From assembly GCA_009926195.1 (NCBI GenBank), contig RFPK01000106.1, forward strand, positions 1-6,975: DNA of 6,975 bases. The letters run 5' to 3'. Below are positions 1 through 6,319 of the stretch, in pieces (the stretch's first letter is position 1; every line of letters starts with the position of its first letter). Under the pieces are notes generated by a model. That model ran no database searches, was not told where the DNA came from, and saw only the letters and a list, made by a program, of their open reading frames with translations. The stretch comes from Synechococcaceae bacterium WB4_1_0192. Its GTDB lineage: Bacteria > Cyanobacteriota > Cyanobacteriia > PCC-6307 > Cyanobiaceae. Both the position numbers and the translations under genes were made by a program.

Positions 1-663
1 CTGTTCTACGGCGTGATGGATGCCACCCAGAGCCGTGATCAGGCCTGGGACTTTGCTCAGCTTGGCCGGCTGCTGGAGCGGGCGGACAAGACCAGCCGCC
101 TGCTCGATGCCAACTGGCTGCTGAGCGAGGCGGCGGATGGCGCCGGCCGTTCGCCATTCCTCGATGAGCTGCACTGGATCGGGGTGCTGCGCTGCCTTGG
201 TGCCTACCAGATGTTCCGCCAGCACAGTGGCCAGCCGATCCAGCGCAGCAGTGTCACCCAGTTCCTGCTGCTTGATGCCCGCTTCCCGCGCTCCGTACGC
301 CATTGCCTGGAGGCGATCAGCGAGCGTCTGCGCGCCTTGCTCGACGATCGCAAGCTCGTGCAGCAGCTGTGCCATCTCGATCAGCTGATCGAGCGGCTGC
401 AGCAGTCCGGCACCACCCGCCGTCGTCTGTTCCGCCTCGGCGGTGATCTGCCGATCCAGGCACAGCAGCTCAGCGAGGACAGCCGCGTGGCCGAGCTCGA
501 ATGGCTGGCCGGCCTGCTCCAGGCCCGTTGGCGTTATCTCAGCCTGGAGGAGCTGCTCGGCGATGGCCTGCACGCCAGCGTCGCGCGCCTTCAGGCCGAT
601 CTCGATCGCCTCGACGACCTGATCCACGCCCGCTACCTGTTCAGCGAACCGGTCGCAGGCTGA
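1..663 (+). CDS. Alpha-E domain (DUF403) protein, C-terminal part (5' end outside window)
   Basis: The frame is open from the first base and reads LFYGVMDATQSRDQAWDF before the motif LGRLLERADKTSRLLD (visible residues 21-36), which is characteristic of the alpha-helical alpha-E/DUF403 family. About 220 residues are present. Family members are usually a little over 300 residues, so roughly the first third is missing and the GTG at 13 is internal, not a start. The rest is mostly helical and rich in Leu, Arg and Gln, with no signal peptide or membrane segment. From knowledge of the family, such genes usually sit beside a circularly permuted ATP-grasp protein and a transglutaminase-like protease, a set proposed to make or modify a peptide. 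Those partners would lie upstream of base 1. The biochemical role is not established. The TGA stop at 661-663 lies inside a hairpin shared with the convergent gene. Family assignment is firm; function is open. Confidence 0.87.
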   Translation: MFYGVMDATQSRDQAWDFAQLGRLLERADKTSRLLDANWLLSEAADGAGRSPFLDELHWIGVLRCLGAYQMFRQHSGQPIQRSSVTQFLLLDARFPRSVRHCLEAISERLRALLDDRKLVQQLCHLDQLIERLQQSGTTRRRLFRLGGDLPIQAQQLSEDSRVAELEWLAGLLQARWRYLSLEELLGDGLHASVARLQADLDRLDDLIHARYLFSEPVAG

Positions 664-678
664 GGCGGAGCCTCAGCC
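658..678. terminator. Perfect inverted repeat between convergent genes, candidate bidirectional terminator
   Basis: Arms GGCTGAGGC (658-666) and GCCTCAGCC (670-678) pair perfectly over 9 bp around a GGA loop. The repeat contains the TGA stop of the plus-strand alpha-E gene (661-663) and the complement of the TGA stop of the minus-strand regulator (673-675). A strong GC stem at a tail-to-tail junction fits a terminator working in both directions. No T-run follows it on either strand, so it is not a classical intrinsic terminator. It could instead pause RNA polymerase or protect 3' ends. Confidence 0.45.
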
Positions 679-1266
679 CTCCACCAGTTCGGGGGCGATG
701 CGCAGACTCCGCTCCCGTCCGCAGTCCTGCTCGATCAGGCCGCACTCGCGCCATTTCGAGAGCTGGCGTGTCACCGTGACCCGCGTGTGGCCGCTCAGAC
801 CCGCCAGCTCGGCGTGGGTGAGCCGCAGCGGCAGCTCATACCAGGCGCCATGGCGGCGGCCCAGCCGCTGCACCAGCAGCTGCAGCAGCGCTGCGATCCG
901 CCGTTCGGCATCGCCCAGGTGGCGGATCATCAGCAGGGCCACGGTCCAGTCGTGCAGCGAGCTGCCCCCCTCTGGCGGCAGGGCTGGACCACCCGCCTCC
1001 AGCTGGGTCGGCGTGACGGCCTGCAGGTGCAGCCGCGCCGTACGCAGCAGATCGAGCGGCAGGTGATCCCCCGCCTGCAGGAAGCCGAGTGTGATCGGCG
1101 TGGCGTCCAGGGCCTCCTGTTCCGGCCGCGAGATCCACACCCGCACCAGCCCAGCCGTCACGCACAGGCAGCTGTTGCTTGCCAGCACCTGTTCGTCGAG
1201 CACCACCGTGTGGCCGCTGCGGATCCGCAGCGGTGCCGCCGTGGTCGTCGCTTCAATCGTCGTCAT
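673..1266 (-). CDS. Crp/Fnr-family transcriptional regulator coupled to nrtD
   Basis: A 197-residue protein. Residues about 13-88 resemble a shortened cyclic-nucleotide-type beta-roll (IRSGHTVVLDEQ..., CLCVTAGLVRVWI, FLQAGDHL). Residues about 105-137 would be the dimer helix, and residues 144-190 form a winged helix-turn-helix. The helix-turn-helix reads LTHAELAGLSGHTRVTVTRQL (149-169); TRVTVTR matches, from memory, the recognition helix of the cyanobacterial nitrogen regulator NtcA. The rest differs from NtcA and the protein is shorter, so this is a diverged paralogue and not NtcA itself. The ATG at 1266 was chosen because it overlaps the end of nrtD by 14 bases (1253-1266), a usual coupling geometry. 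An in-frame start at 1317 would add 17 low-complexity residues and lengthen the overlap to 65 bases. No Shine-Dalgarno sequence is visible. Being the last cistron of the transporter operon, it may regulate nitrate assimilation; its effector and targets are unknown. Confidence 0.82.
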   Translation of the reverse strand: MTTIEATTTAAPLRIRSGHTVVLDEQVLASNSCLCVTAGLVRVWISRPEQEALDATPITLGFLQAGDHLPLDLLRTARLHLQAVTPTQLEAGGPALPPEGGSSLHDWTVALLMIRHLGDAERRIAALLQLLVQRLGRRHGAWYELPLRLTHAELAGLSGHTRVTVTRQLSKWRECGLIEQDCGRERSLRIAPELVEG

Positions 1267-2098
1267 GGGCGTAACGGCGATAGAGGAAGTCGAGGGCGTG
1301 GTTGCGCAGCTGGCCATAGCGCGGATCCTCCTGGATCGCCTGGTAGCTGCGCGGTCGTTCGAACGGCACCGTCAGGATCTCGCCGATCGTTGCGGCCGGG
1401 CCGTTGGTCATCATCACGATCCGGTCGGCGAGGAACAGGGCCTCGTCGATGTCGTGGGTGATCATCAGCACCGTGGGCCTGTGCTCGCGCCAGATCGCCA
1501 GCAGCTCCTCCTGCAGCTCCTCCTTGGTGATCGCATCCAGCGCGCCGAACGGTTCATCGAGCACCAGCACCTCCGGCTGCACCGCCAGGGCACGGGCGAT
1601 CGCCACCCGCTGGCGCATGCCGCCGGAGATCTGGGCCGGGCGCTTCCGGCGCGCCTCCAGCAGGCCCACCATCTCCAGGTGGTGCTGCACCACATCGGCG
1701 CGGGCCCCGGGGGCCAGCTCCGGCCGCGCCGCCTTCACCGCCAGTTCCACGTTCTGCTCCACCGTCTGCCAGGGCAGCAGCGAGTAGTTCTGGAACACCA
1801 CCATCCGATCCGGCCCCGGCCGCTCGATCGGCACGCCGCGCAGGCTGACGCTGCCGCTGCTGGGGTTGAGGAAGCCGGACACCATGTTCAGCAGGGTGCT
1901 CTTGCCGCAGCCGGAGTGGCCGATCACGCACAGGAACTCCCCCTGGCTCACCTGCAGGTTCACCTCCCGCAGCGCTTCGAAGTCGCCGCGGCGGGTGTGG
2001 AACACCTGGCCCACATCGCGGAATTCCAGGAAGGGGGCGCCGCTGGCGGCGTCCGTGGCGACGGTCGCGGACTGGGGACTGGTCATCGAGGTCGTCAT
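1253..2098 (-). CDS. nrtD: Nitrate ABC transporter ATP-binding protein NrtD
   Basis: This 281-residue cytoplasmic ATPase is one of the two nucleotide-binding subunits of the nitrate/nitrite importer and would pair with NrtC under the NrtB permease. All core ABC motifs are intact: Walker A GHSGCGKST (60-68), Q-loop Gln103 in VVFQNYSLLPW, signature ISGGMRQR (157-164), Walker B VLVLDEP (177-183) followed by FGALD, and the switch His215 in THDIDEA. The length fits NrtD of other cyanobacteria, with no C-terminal extension. The N-terminal 20 or so residues are a Thr/Ser/Ala-rich tail before the ATPase fold, so a second ATG (residue 5) is a possible start. The chosen start follows the nrtC stop by one base (TGA-G-ATG), implying translational coupling; I see no Shine-Dalgarno sequence. 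Parts of its DNA are nearly identical to nrtC. CmpD and TauB/SsuB-type ATPases are similar, but the operon context supports NrtD. Confidence 0.93.
   Translation of the reverse strand: MTTSMTSPQSATVATDAASGAPFLEFRDVGQVFHTRRGDFEALREVNLQVSQGEFLCVIGHSGCGKSTLLNMVSGFLNPSSGSVSLRGVPIERPGPDRMVVFQNYSLLPWQTVEQNVELAVKAARPELAPGARADVVQHHLEMVGLLEARRKRPAQISGGMRQRVAIARALAVQPEVLVLDEPFGALDAITKEELQEELLAIWREHRPTVLMITHDIDEALFLADRIVMMTNGPAATIGEILTVPFERPRSYQAIQEDPRYGQLRNHALDFLYRRYAHDDD
1596..1603. repeat. HIP1 octamer
   Basis: GCGATCGC in nrtD, in the Ala-Ile-Ala codons just after the ABC signature. HIP1 is the highly iterated palindrome of many cyanobacterial genomes. Confidence 0.85.
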
Positions 2099-2099
2099 C

Positions 2100-4133
2100 T
2101 CAGCGGGCGGCGAGGGGGCGGGAAGCAGCGGCCGGCGGCAGGGTCACGGTGTCCACGGCGGCGGCGCCGCTGAACGGCTGGCCGCGCAGGTAGGTGAGCG
2201 GATCGTCCTGATCAAATGGCCGTCCGTCCGCCATGGCGATCGGTTGACGCTCCGGCCGCAGGGCGGCGAAGCCGGCCAGCTCCAGGGCCTGATCGCACAG
2301 GTCGTTGCGATACACCTGGCTGAGCAGCTCCAGGCGGTTGCTGGGGAAGCTGCTCCAGCCCCAGCGGCTGAACTGGGTCAGGATCCAGGCCCCCTCCGCG
2401 CCGTTGGCCACATGGGCGCGATCGCTGTGGTAGCAGGGCAGGGGCAGGCGCTGGCCGGAGGGTTGGCCGCTGCCAAGGTCGAACTGGCGCTGCAGCGCTG
2501 CAGCGGCATCGTTGCCCAGCCATTGGGGCCTGCTGAGCAGATCCACCAGCCCATCGTGCTGACCGCCGTCATCACAGAGTTGGCCACCCCGCATCAGCGC
2601 CGCGCAGAAGCGGAGCAGCGCCTGGTCGTGCGTCGCCGCCCACCCTTCATTGCAGGTGAGCACCTTTTCGGGATGGCCTCTCCAGATGTCGTGATCGGTT
2701 GCCACCACATAGGCCAGCTCCGCCTCCACCGCCTTGGCCACGCGGTAGCGGCCGGCGATGAAGCCATCGATCTCACCCGCCAGCAGGGCCGCCTGCATCG
2801 CCATCGGCGAGAGGGTGTGGAATTCGATGTCGCGCTCGGGGTTGATGCCGCCGCTGGCCAGCCAGTGGCGCAGCAGCAGCTCCTGCATGCTCCCCTTCTG
2901 GGCGATCGCGAGCCGCACCGGCCATTCGCGGCCGTTGAGCCGGGCCGCCAGGCTGCGCAGATCGCGCACATCCAGGTCGATGAAGCGCCGTGCCAGGCAG
3001 AGGGCATTGCCGTTGCGGGTCACCGTCATCGGTGTGATCGCCGGCCAGGCCGGCTGGCCGCGCAGCCCGAGGGTCAGGGCCAGCGGAGTGGTGGCGGAGG
3101 TGATCGCCAGATCGAGCTCGCCCAGCTGCAGCTTTTCCTCGAGCTGCTGCCAGCGGTTGAAGCTCATCGGCAGCACTGTCAGACCGGCGTCGGCGAAGAA
3201 GCCCCGCTCCAGGGCCATGGCCAGGGGAGCGATGTCGAGGCCGGGCAGGTAACCGATGCGCAGTTTCTGCGGTGCGGTGGCGACCGGGCTGGCCTCCGCC
3301 TCCGGCTCCGCCGGGCCGGCGGCGACGCTGATCGCCTGCTGGCGCTGCTTGAGGCGGCGTTGCTGCTGCAGGAAGCCGATCAGTTCGCTGCGCAGGCGGT
3401 AGTAATCGGGGTGCTCCATCACCTCCAGCCGCTGACGCGGCCGCGGCAGGTTCACCTTCAGGATCTGGCCGATGCCGGCGGCGGGACCGTTGGTCAGGCA
3501 GATCACCCGATCGGAGAGCAACAGCGCCTCATCCACGTCGTGGGTCACCATCACCGTGGTGACGCCGGCCTCCTGGCAGATCTGCATCAGCTGCTGCTGC
3601 AGATTGCCGCGGGTGAGGGCATCGAGCGCCCCGAACGGTTCATCCAGCAGCAGCAGCTTTGGCTCGATCGCCAGAGCGCGGGCGATCGCCACCCGCTGCT
3701 TCATGCCACCCGAGAGTTCGGCCGGCAGCTTGTCGGCGGCGTGGGCCAGACCCACCCGGCTGATGTTGCGCTCCACCCGCTCGCGCCGCTCGGCCTCGCT
3801 GGCGTCGCGCATCACGGTGTTCACCGCCAGGGCGATGTTCTGGCGCACCGTCTGCCAGGGCAGCAGCGAATAGTTCTGGAACACCACCATCCGGTCCGGA
3901 CCCGGCTCGCTCACCTGGCGGCCGTTGATCAGGATGCCGCCGCTGCTGGCCTGGCTCAGGCCCGCCAGAAGGTTGAGCAGGGTGCTCTTGCCGCAGCCGG
4001 AGTGGCCGATCAGGGAGATGAATTCACCTTCGGCGATCTCCAGGTCGATGTCCTTGAGGGCCACGTACTGGCCGCCGCCATCGAGCGGAAAGACCTGGCT
4101 GACATCGTCAACCGTGAGGAAAGCCGTTGCCAT
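2100..4133 (-). CDS. nrtC: Nitrate ABC transporter NrtC: ATPase fused to NrtA-like regulatory domain
   Basis: The protein has 677 residues, close to known NrtC lengths. Residues 1-255 are an ABC ATPase: Walker A GHSGCGKST (43-51), Q-loop Gln86, signature LSGGMKQR (140-147), Walker B LLLLDEP (160-166), switch His198. A polar Gln/Arg-rich then Ala/Pro/Glu-rich linker (about 255-289) leads into a domain related to the solute-binding protein NrtA (290-677), with no signal peptide, so it is cytoplasmic. In Synechococcus elongatus this domain is needed for ammonium-promoted inhibition of nitrate uptake. Compared with NrtA here, the domain keeps HPEK (487-490) and a Trp (328) but replaces GEPWN with GRYRV (461-465) and the ligand His with Gln417, so its pocket is altered. 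The start follows the nrtB stop by one base, with AAGGGGGG eight bases upstream as a likely ribosome binding site. CmpC is the close paralogue; the nitrate context favours NrtC. Confidence 0.93.
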   Translation of the reverse strand: MATAFLTVDDVSQVFPLDGGGQYVALKDIDLEIAEGEFISLIGHSGCGKSTLLNLLAGLSQASSGGILINGRQVSEPGPDRMVVFQNYSLLPWQTVRQNIALAVNTVMRDASEAERRERVERNISRVGLAHAADKLPAELSGGMKQRVAIARALAIEPKLLLLDEPFGALDALTRGNLQQQLMQICQEAGVTTVMVTHDVDEALLLSDRVICLTNGPAAGIGQILKVNLPRPRQRLEVMEHPDYYRLRSELIGFLQQQRRLKQRQQAISVAAGPAEPEAEASPVATAPQKLRIGYLPGLDIAPLAMALERGFFADAGLTVLPMSFNRWQQLEEKLQLGELDLAITSATTPLALTLGLRGQPAWPAITPMTVTRNGNALCLARRFIDLDVRDLRSLAARLNGREWPVRLAIAQKGSMQELLLRHWLASGGINPERDIEFHTLSPMAMQAALLAGEIDGFIAGRYRVAKAVEAELAYVVATDHDIWRGHPEKVLTCNEGWAATHDQALLRFCAALMRGGQLCDDGGQHDGLVDLLSRPQWLGNDAAAALQRQFDLGSGQPSGQRLPLPCYHSDRAHVANGAEGAWILTQFSRWGWSSFPSNRLELLSQVYRNDLCDQALELAGFAALRPERQPIAMADGRPFDQDDPLTYLRGQPFSGAAAVDTVTLPPAAASRPLAAR
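2418..2425. repeat. HIP1 octamer
   Basis: GCGATCGC in the C-terminal domain of nrtC, at the codons for SDRA (residues 570-573). Confidence 0.85.
2902..2909. repeat. HIP1 octamer
   Basis: GCGATCGC in nrtC, at the codons for LAIAQ (residues 408-412), just before the altered ligand loop. Confidence 0.85.
3682..3689. repeat. HIP1 octamer
   Basis: GCGATCGC in nrtC, at the equivalent codons to the nrtD copy (after the ABC signature), so its position is shared by the two paralogues. Confidence 0.85.
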
Positions 4134-4134
4134 C

Positions 4135-4977
4135 TCAGTTGCCCCCCTTGGCGATCACGCGGCCGGCCCAGGCCACCAGGCGATCGAGGGCCAGGCCCAC
4201 CAGGCCCACATAGAGGATGGCCAGGATGATCTGGCTGGAGCTGGAATCGCCGCCGGCGTTGTAGGCATCCCAGATGAAGTAGCCGATGCCGCCATCGGCC
4301 TTGAGCATCTCGGCTGCCACGATCGCCAGCCAGGCCAGGCCCACCGAGATGCGCAGGCCGGTGAACACATAGGGCACCGTGGCCGGAATCACGATGTTGC
4401 GGATGTAGGCACCCTTGCGCAGCCTTAGGACGCGGGCGACGTTGGTGTAATCCTGCGGGATCTCGCGGATGCCTACGGCCGTATTGATGATGATCGGCCA
4501 GATCGCGGTGATGAAGATCACGAAGATCGCCGAGCTGTTGGCGTCCTGGAACACCATCAATGAGATCGGGAACCAGGCCAGGGGCGGCACCGTGCGCAGC
4601 ACCTGGATCACCGGATCGAGGCCCTTGCCGATGAAGCGGTTCAGGCCGAGCAGACCACCGATGGCGATGCCGATCACGGCGGCCAGGCCGTAGCCCAGGG
4701 CCACTCGCTGCAGCGAGATCAGGATCTGCCAGCCCAGCCCCTTGCTGGTGCCGCCGTCATCAAAGAAGGGCTGGCTGATGTAGGGATCCCAGGTTTCGGT
4801 GATCACGTTGATCGGGCCCGGCAGGCGGGCCACGCCGAGCACCAGCGACAGCGCCTGCCATGCCACCAGGAAGCCGCCGATGCAGATCAGGTAGGGCATG
4901 AAGGCCCGCAGGCCGGGGTTGAGCCGGCGCAGTGCGCTTGTGCGTCGGCGGCGTGTGGTGGGGGTGATGGCGGTCAT
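4135..4977 (-). CDS. nrtB: Nitrate ABC transporter permease NrtB
   Basis: This 280-residue inner-membrane subunit would form the nitrate translocation path as a dimer. An Arg-rich N-terminal stretch (9-24) is followed by hydrophobic segments at about 27-48, 92-112, 124-144, 150-170, 199-222 and 247-270, the layout of BPD-type permeases. The ATPase-coupling (EAA-type) loop is visible at about 166-190 (NTAVGIREIPQDYTNVARVL) and runs on into GLRISVGLAWLAIVAAEM, typical of the nitrate/sulfonate/taurine permease branch. Length is normal for NrtB. It starts 49 bases after the nrtA stop with no obvious Shine-Dalgarno sequence and ends one base before nrtC, so it belongs to the operon. CmpB (bicarbonate) is very similar; NrtA residues and the upstream nitrate reductase-associated gene decide for nitrate. 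Confidence 0.94.
   Translation of the reverse strand: MTAITPTTRRRRTSALRRLNPGLRAFMPYLICIGGFLVAWQALSLVLGVARLPGPINVITETWDPYISQPFFDDGGTSKGLGWQILISLQRVALGYGLAAVIGIAIGGLLGLNRFIGKGLDPVIQVLRTVPPLAWFPISLMVFQDANSSAIFVIFITAIWPIIINTAVGIREIPQDYTNVARVLRLRKGAYIRNIVIPATVPYVFTGLRISVGLAWLAIVAAEMLKADGGIGYFIWDAYNAGGDSSSSQIILAILYVGLVGLALDRLVAWAGRVIAKGGN
4142..4149 (-). promoter_or_regulatory. Likely ribosome binding site of nrtC
   Basis: On the minus strand AAGGGGGG lies inside the last codons of nrtB, eight bases before the nrtC ATG. It is close to the Shine-Dalgarno consensus and is the only convincing one among the genes here. It supports the nrtC start and suggests NrtC is translated partly independently of ribosomes finishing nrtB. 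Confidence 0.45.
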
Positions 4978-5026
4978 GGCAGAAGCGAACGGATCAGGGC
5001 AGGGCGTGGATCGGGGCGGCGGCGCC

Positions 5027-6319
5027 TCAGGCCATCGCCTTGATCTTGAGGCTGTCGAGATAGGCCTTCGGGTTCTCGGGATCGAACACCACGCCGTCGA
5101 AGAAGGTCTCCTTGCCGCGGGAATCGCTGGCGGGGATGTCCTTGGCCATGCCGATCGCCTTGGCGGCCTCCTTCCAGAGGTCGGCGCGGTTCACCTTGTT
5201 CACCAGGGCGTCGATGTCGGTGTCGGCCGGCAGATAGCCCCAGCGCATGTCCTCGGTCACGAACCAGGCGTCATGGCTCTTGAACGGGAAGGAGGCGTTG
5301 CTGTCCCAGAACAGCATCTTGTAGGGGCTGTTCTTGACATCACGGCCGTCGCCATAGTTGACGTTGCCGGCCAGGCGGGGCTTGATGTCCTCAACCTTGG
5401 CCTTGATGTACTTGTCCTTCGAAACGATCTCGCAGAGTTCGTTCAGGTTGGCCGGATCCTGGCACCAGATCTGCGCTTCCTGCACGGCCATCAGCAGCGC
5501 CTTGGCCGCCTTGGGGTTCTTGTCCACCCAGTCGGCGCGCATCGAGAACGACTTCTCGGGGTGCTTGTCCCACAGTTCGCCGGTCTGGGCGGCGGTGTAG
5601 CCCAGCTTCTTGTTGACCAGGCGCTGGTTCCACGGTTCACCAACGCAGAACAAGTCCATGGTGCCGGTCTTCATGTTGGCCACCATCTGCGGCGGCGGAA
5701 TCACCACCAGATCGGCATCCTTGTTGGGATCAACGCCATTGGCCGACAGCCAATAGCGCATCCACAGGTCGTGGGTGCCGCCCGGGAAGGTCACGGCAGC
5801 CTTGATCTTGCGGCCGAGGCTCTTGCTGGCCTTGGCCAGGCCTTCCTTGTTGTCGATCGTCAGCTTCTCGTCGAGCAGCTCCTTCGAGGCACTGATCGCC
5901 TGGCCCTGGAGGTTCAGCCGGGCCAGCGTGTACATCGGCAGCGGCTGCTTGCTCTTGGTGATCTTGCCGGCCGTGAGCAGCAGGGGCATCGGCGAGAGAA
6001 TATGAGCGCCGTCGATGCCGCCCTTGGCACCGCCGAGCTCCAGGTTGTCGCGGGTCACGGCCCAGGAGGTCTGCTTCACCACCTTCACGTCGGGCATGCC
6101 GTGCTTGGCGAACAGGCCCTTCTCCTTGGCGATGATCAGAGGAGCGCTGTCGGTCAGGGCGATGAAGCCCAGGGTGACGCCGCTCACCTCGGGCGCCTCG
6201 GAGCCGGTGGCGGTGCTCTTGCTCGACGGCTTGCTGCCGCCGCAGGCGGCCAGCCACATGGCACCGGCCGCCGAGCCGGCGGCGGTGATTAGAAACTTGC
6301 GGCGGGACAGGTTTGACAT
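5027..6319 (-). CDS. nrtA: Nitrate-binding lipoprotein NrtA (periplasmic face of ABC importer)
   Basis: This 430-residue solute-binding protein captures nitrate/nitrite for NrtBCD. The N-terminus is a Tat-type lipoprotein signal: SRRKFL (5-10), a hydrophobic stretch, and lipobox LAAC with Cys26, followed by a Ser/Thr/Gly linker to about residue 45. The binding fold includes SWAVTRDNL (85-93), GAHILSPMP (104-112), FPGGTHDLW (178-186), FCVGEPWN (224-231) and HPEK (253-256). From recall of the Synechocystis NrtA structure (ligands including Trp102, Gln155, His196, Lys269), the likely counterparts are Trp86, Gln140, His183 and Lys256. His and Lys there argue for nitrate, not the bicarbonate of CmpA. 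The ATG at 6319 was chosen because it places the twin-arginine motif at the N-terminus; an in-frame start at 6418 would prefix 33 non-conserved residues. There is no visible Shine-Dalgarno sequence. It is the first gene of nrtABCD. Confidence 0.95.
   Translation of the reverse strand: MSNLSRRKFLITAAGSAAGAMWLAACGGSKPSSKSTATGSEAPEVSGVTLGFIALTDSAPLIIAKEKGLFAKHGMPDVKVVKQTSWAVTRDNLELGGAKGGIDGAHILSPMPLLLTAGKITKSKQPLPMYTLARLNLQGQAISASKELLDEKLTIDNKEGLAKASKSLGRKIKAAVTFPGGTHDLWMRYWLSANGVDPNKDADLVVIPPPQMVANMKTGTMDLFCVGEPWNQRLVNKKLGYTAAQTGELWDKHPEKSFSMRADWVDKNPKAAKALLMAVQEAQIWCQDPANLNELCEIVSKDKYIKAKVEDIKPRLAGNVNYGDGRDVKNSPYKMLFWDSNASFPFKSHDAWFVTEDMRWGYLPADTDIDALVNKVNRADLWKEAAKAIGMAKDIPASDSRGKETFFDGVVFDPENPKAYLDSLKIKAMA

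Noticed and set aside
1267..1317. Upstream start for the Crp-family regulator at 1317
   Set aside because: The added 17 residues are Ser/Thr-rich and would give a 65-base overlap with nrtD; the ATG at 1266 with a 14-base overlap is the simpler choice.
1866..4229. A 787-codon open frame on the plus strand opposite nrtC
   Set aside because: It is antisense to intact nrtC across the whole ATPase and sensor domains, and its His/Gln/Ala/Gly-rich composition is what the complement of high-GC coding DNA gives. It shows no recognisable domain.
4898..6292. A 464-codon open frame on the plus strand opposite nrtA
   Set aside because: It is a complement shadow of nrtA, with a Val/Gly/Leu/His-rich composition and no family motif; NrtA itself is unmistakable.
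1253..6319. Bicarbonate transporter CmpABCD as an alternative identity
   Set aside because: CmpABCD is the close paralogue, but NrtA here has His183 and Lys256 at positions that distinguish nitrate binding as I recall it, and the upstream gene is a nitrate reductase-associated protein.
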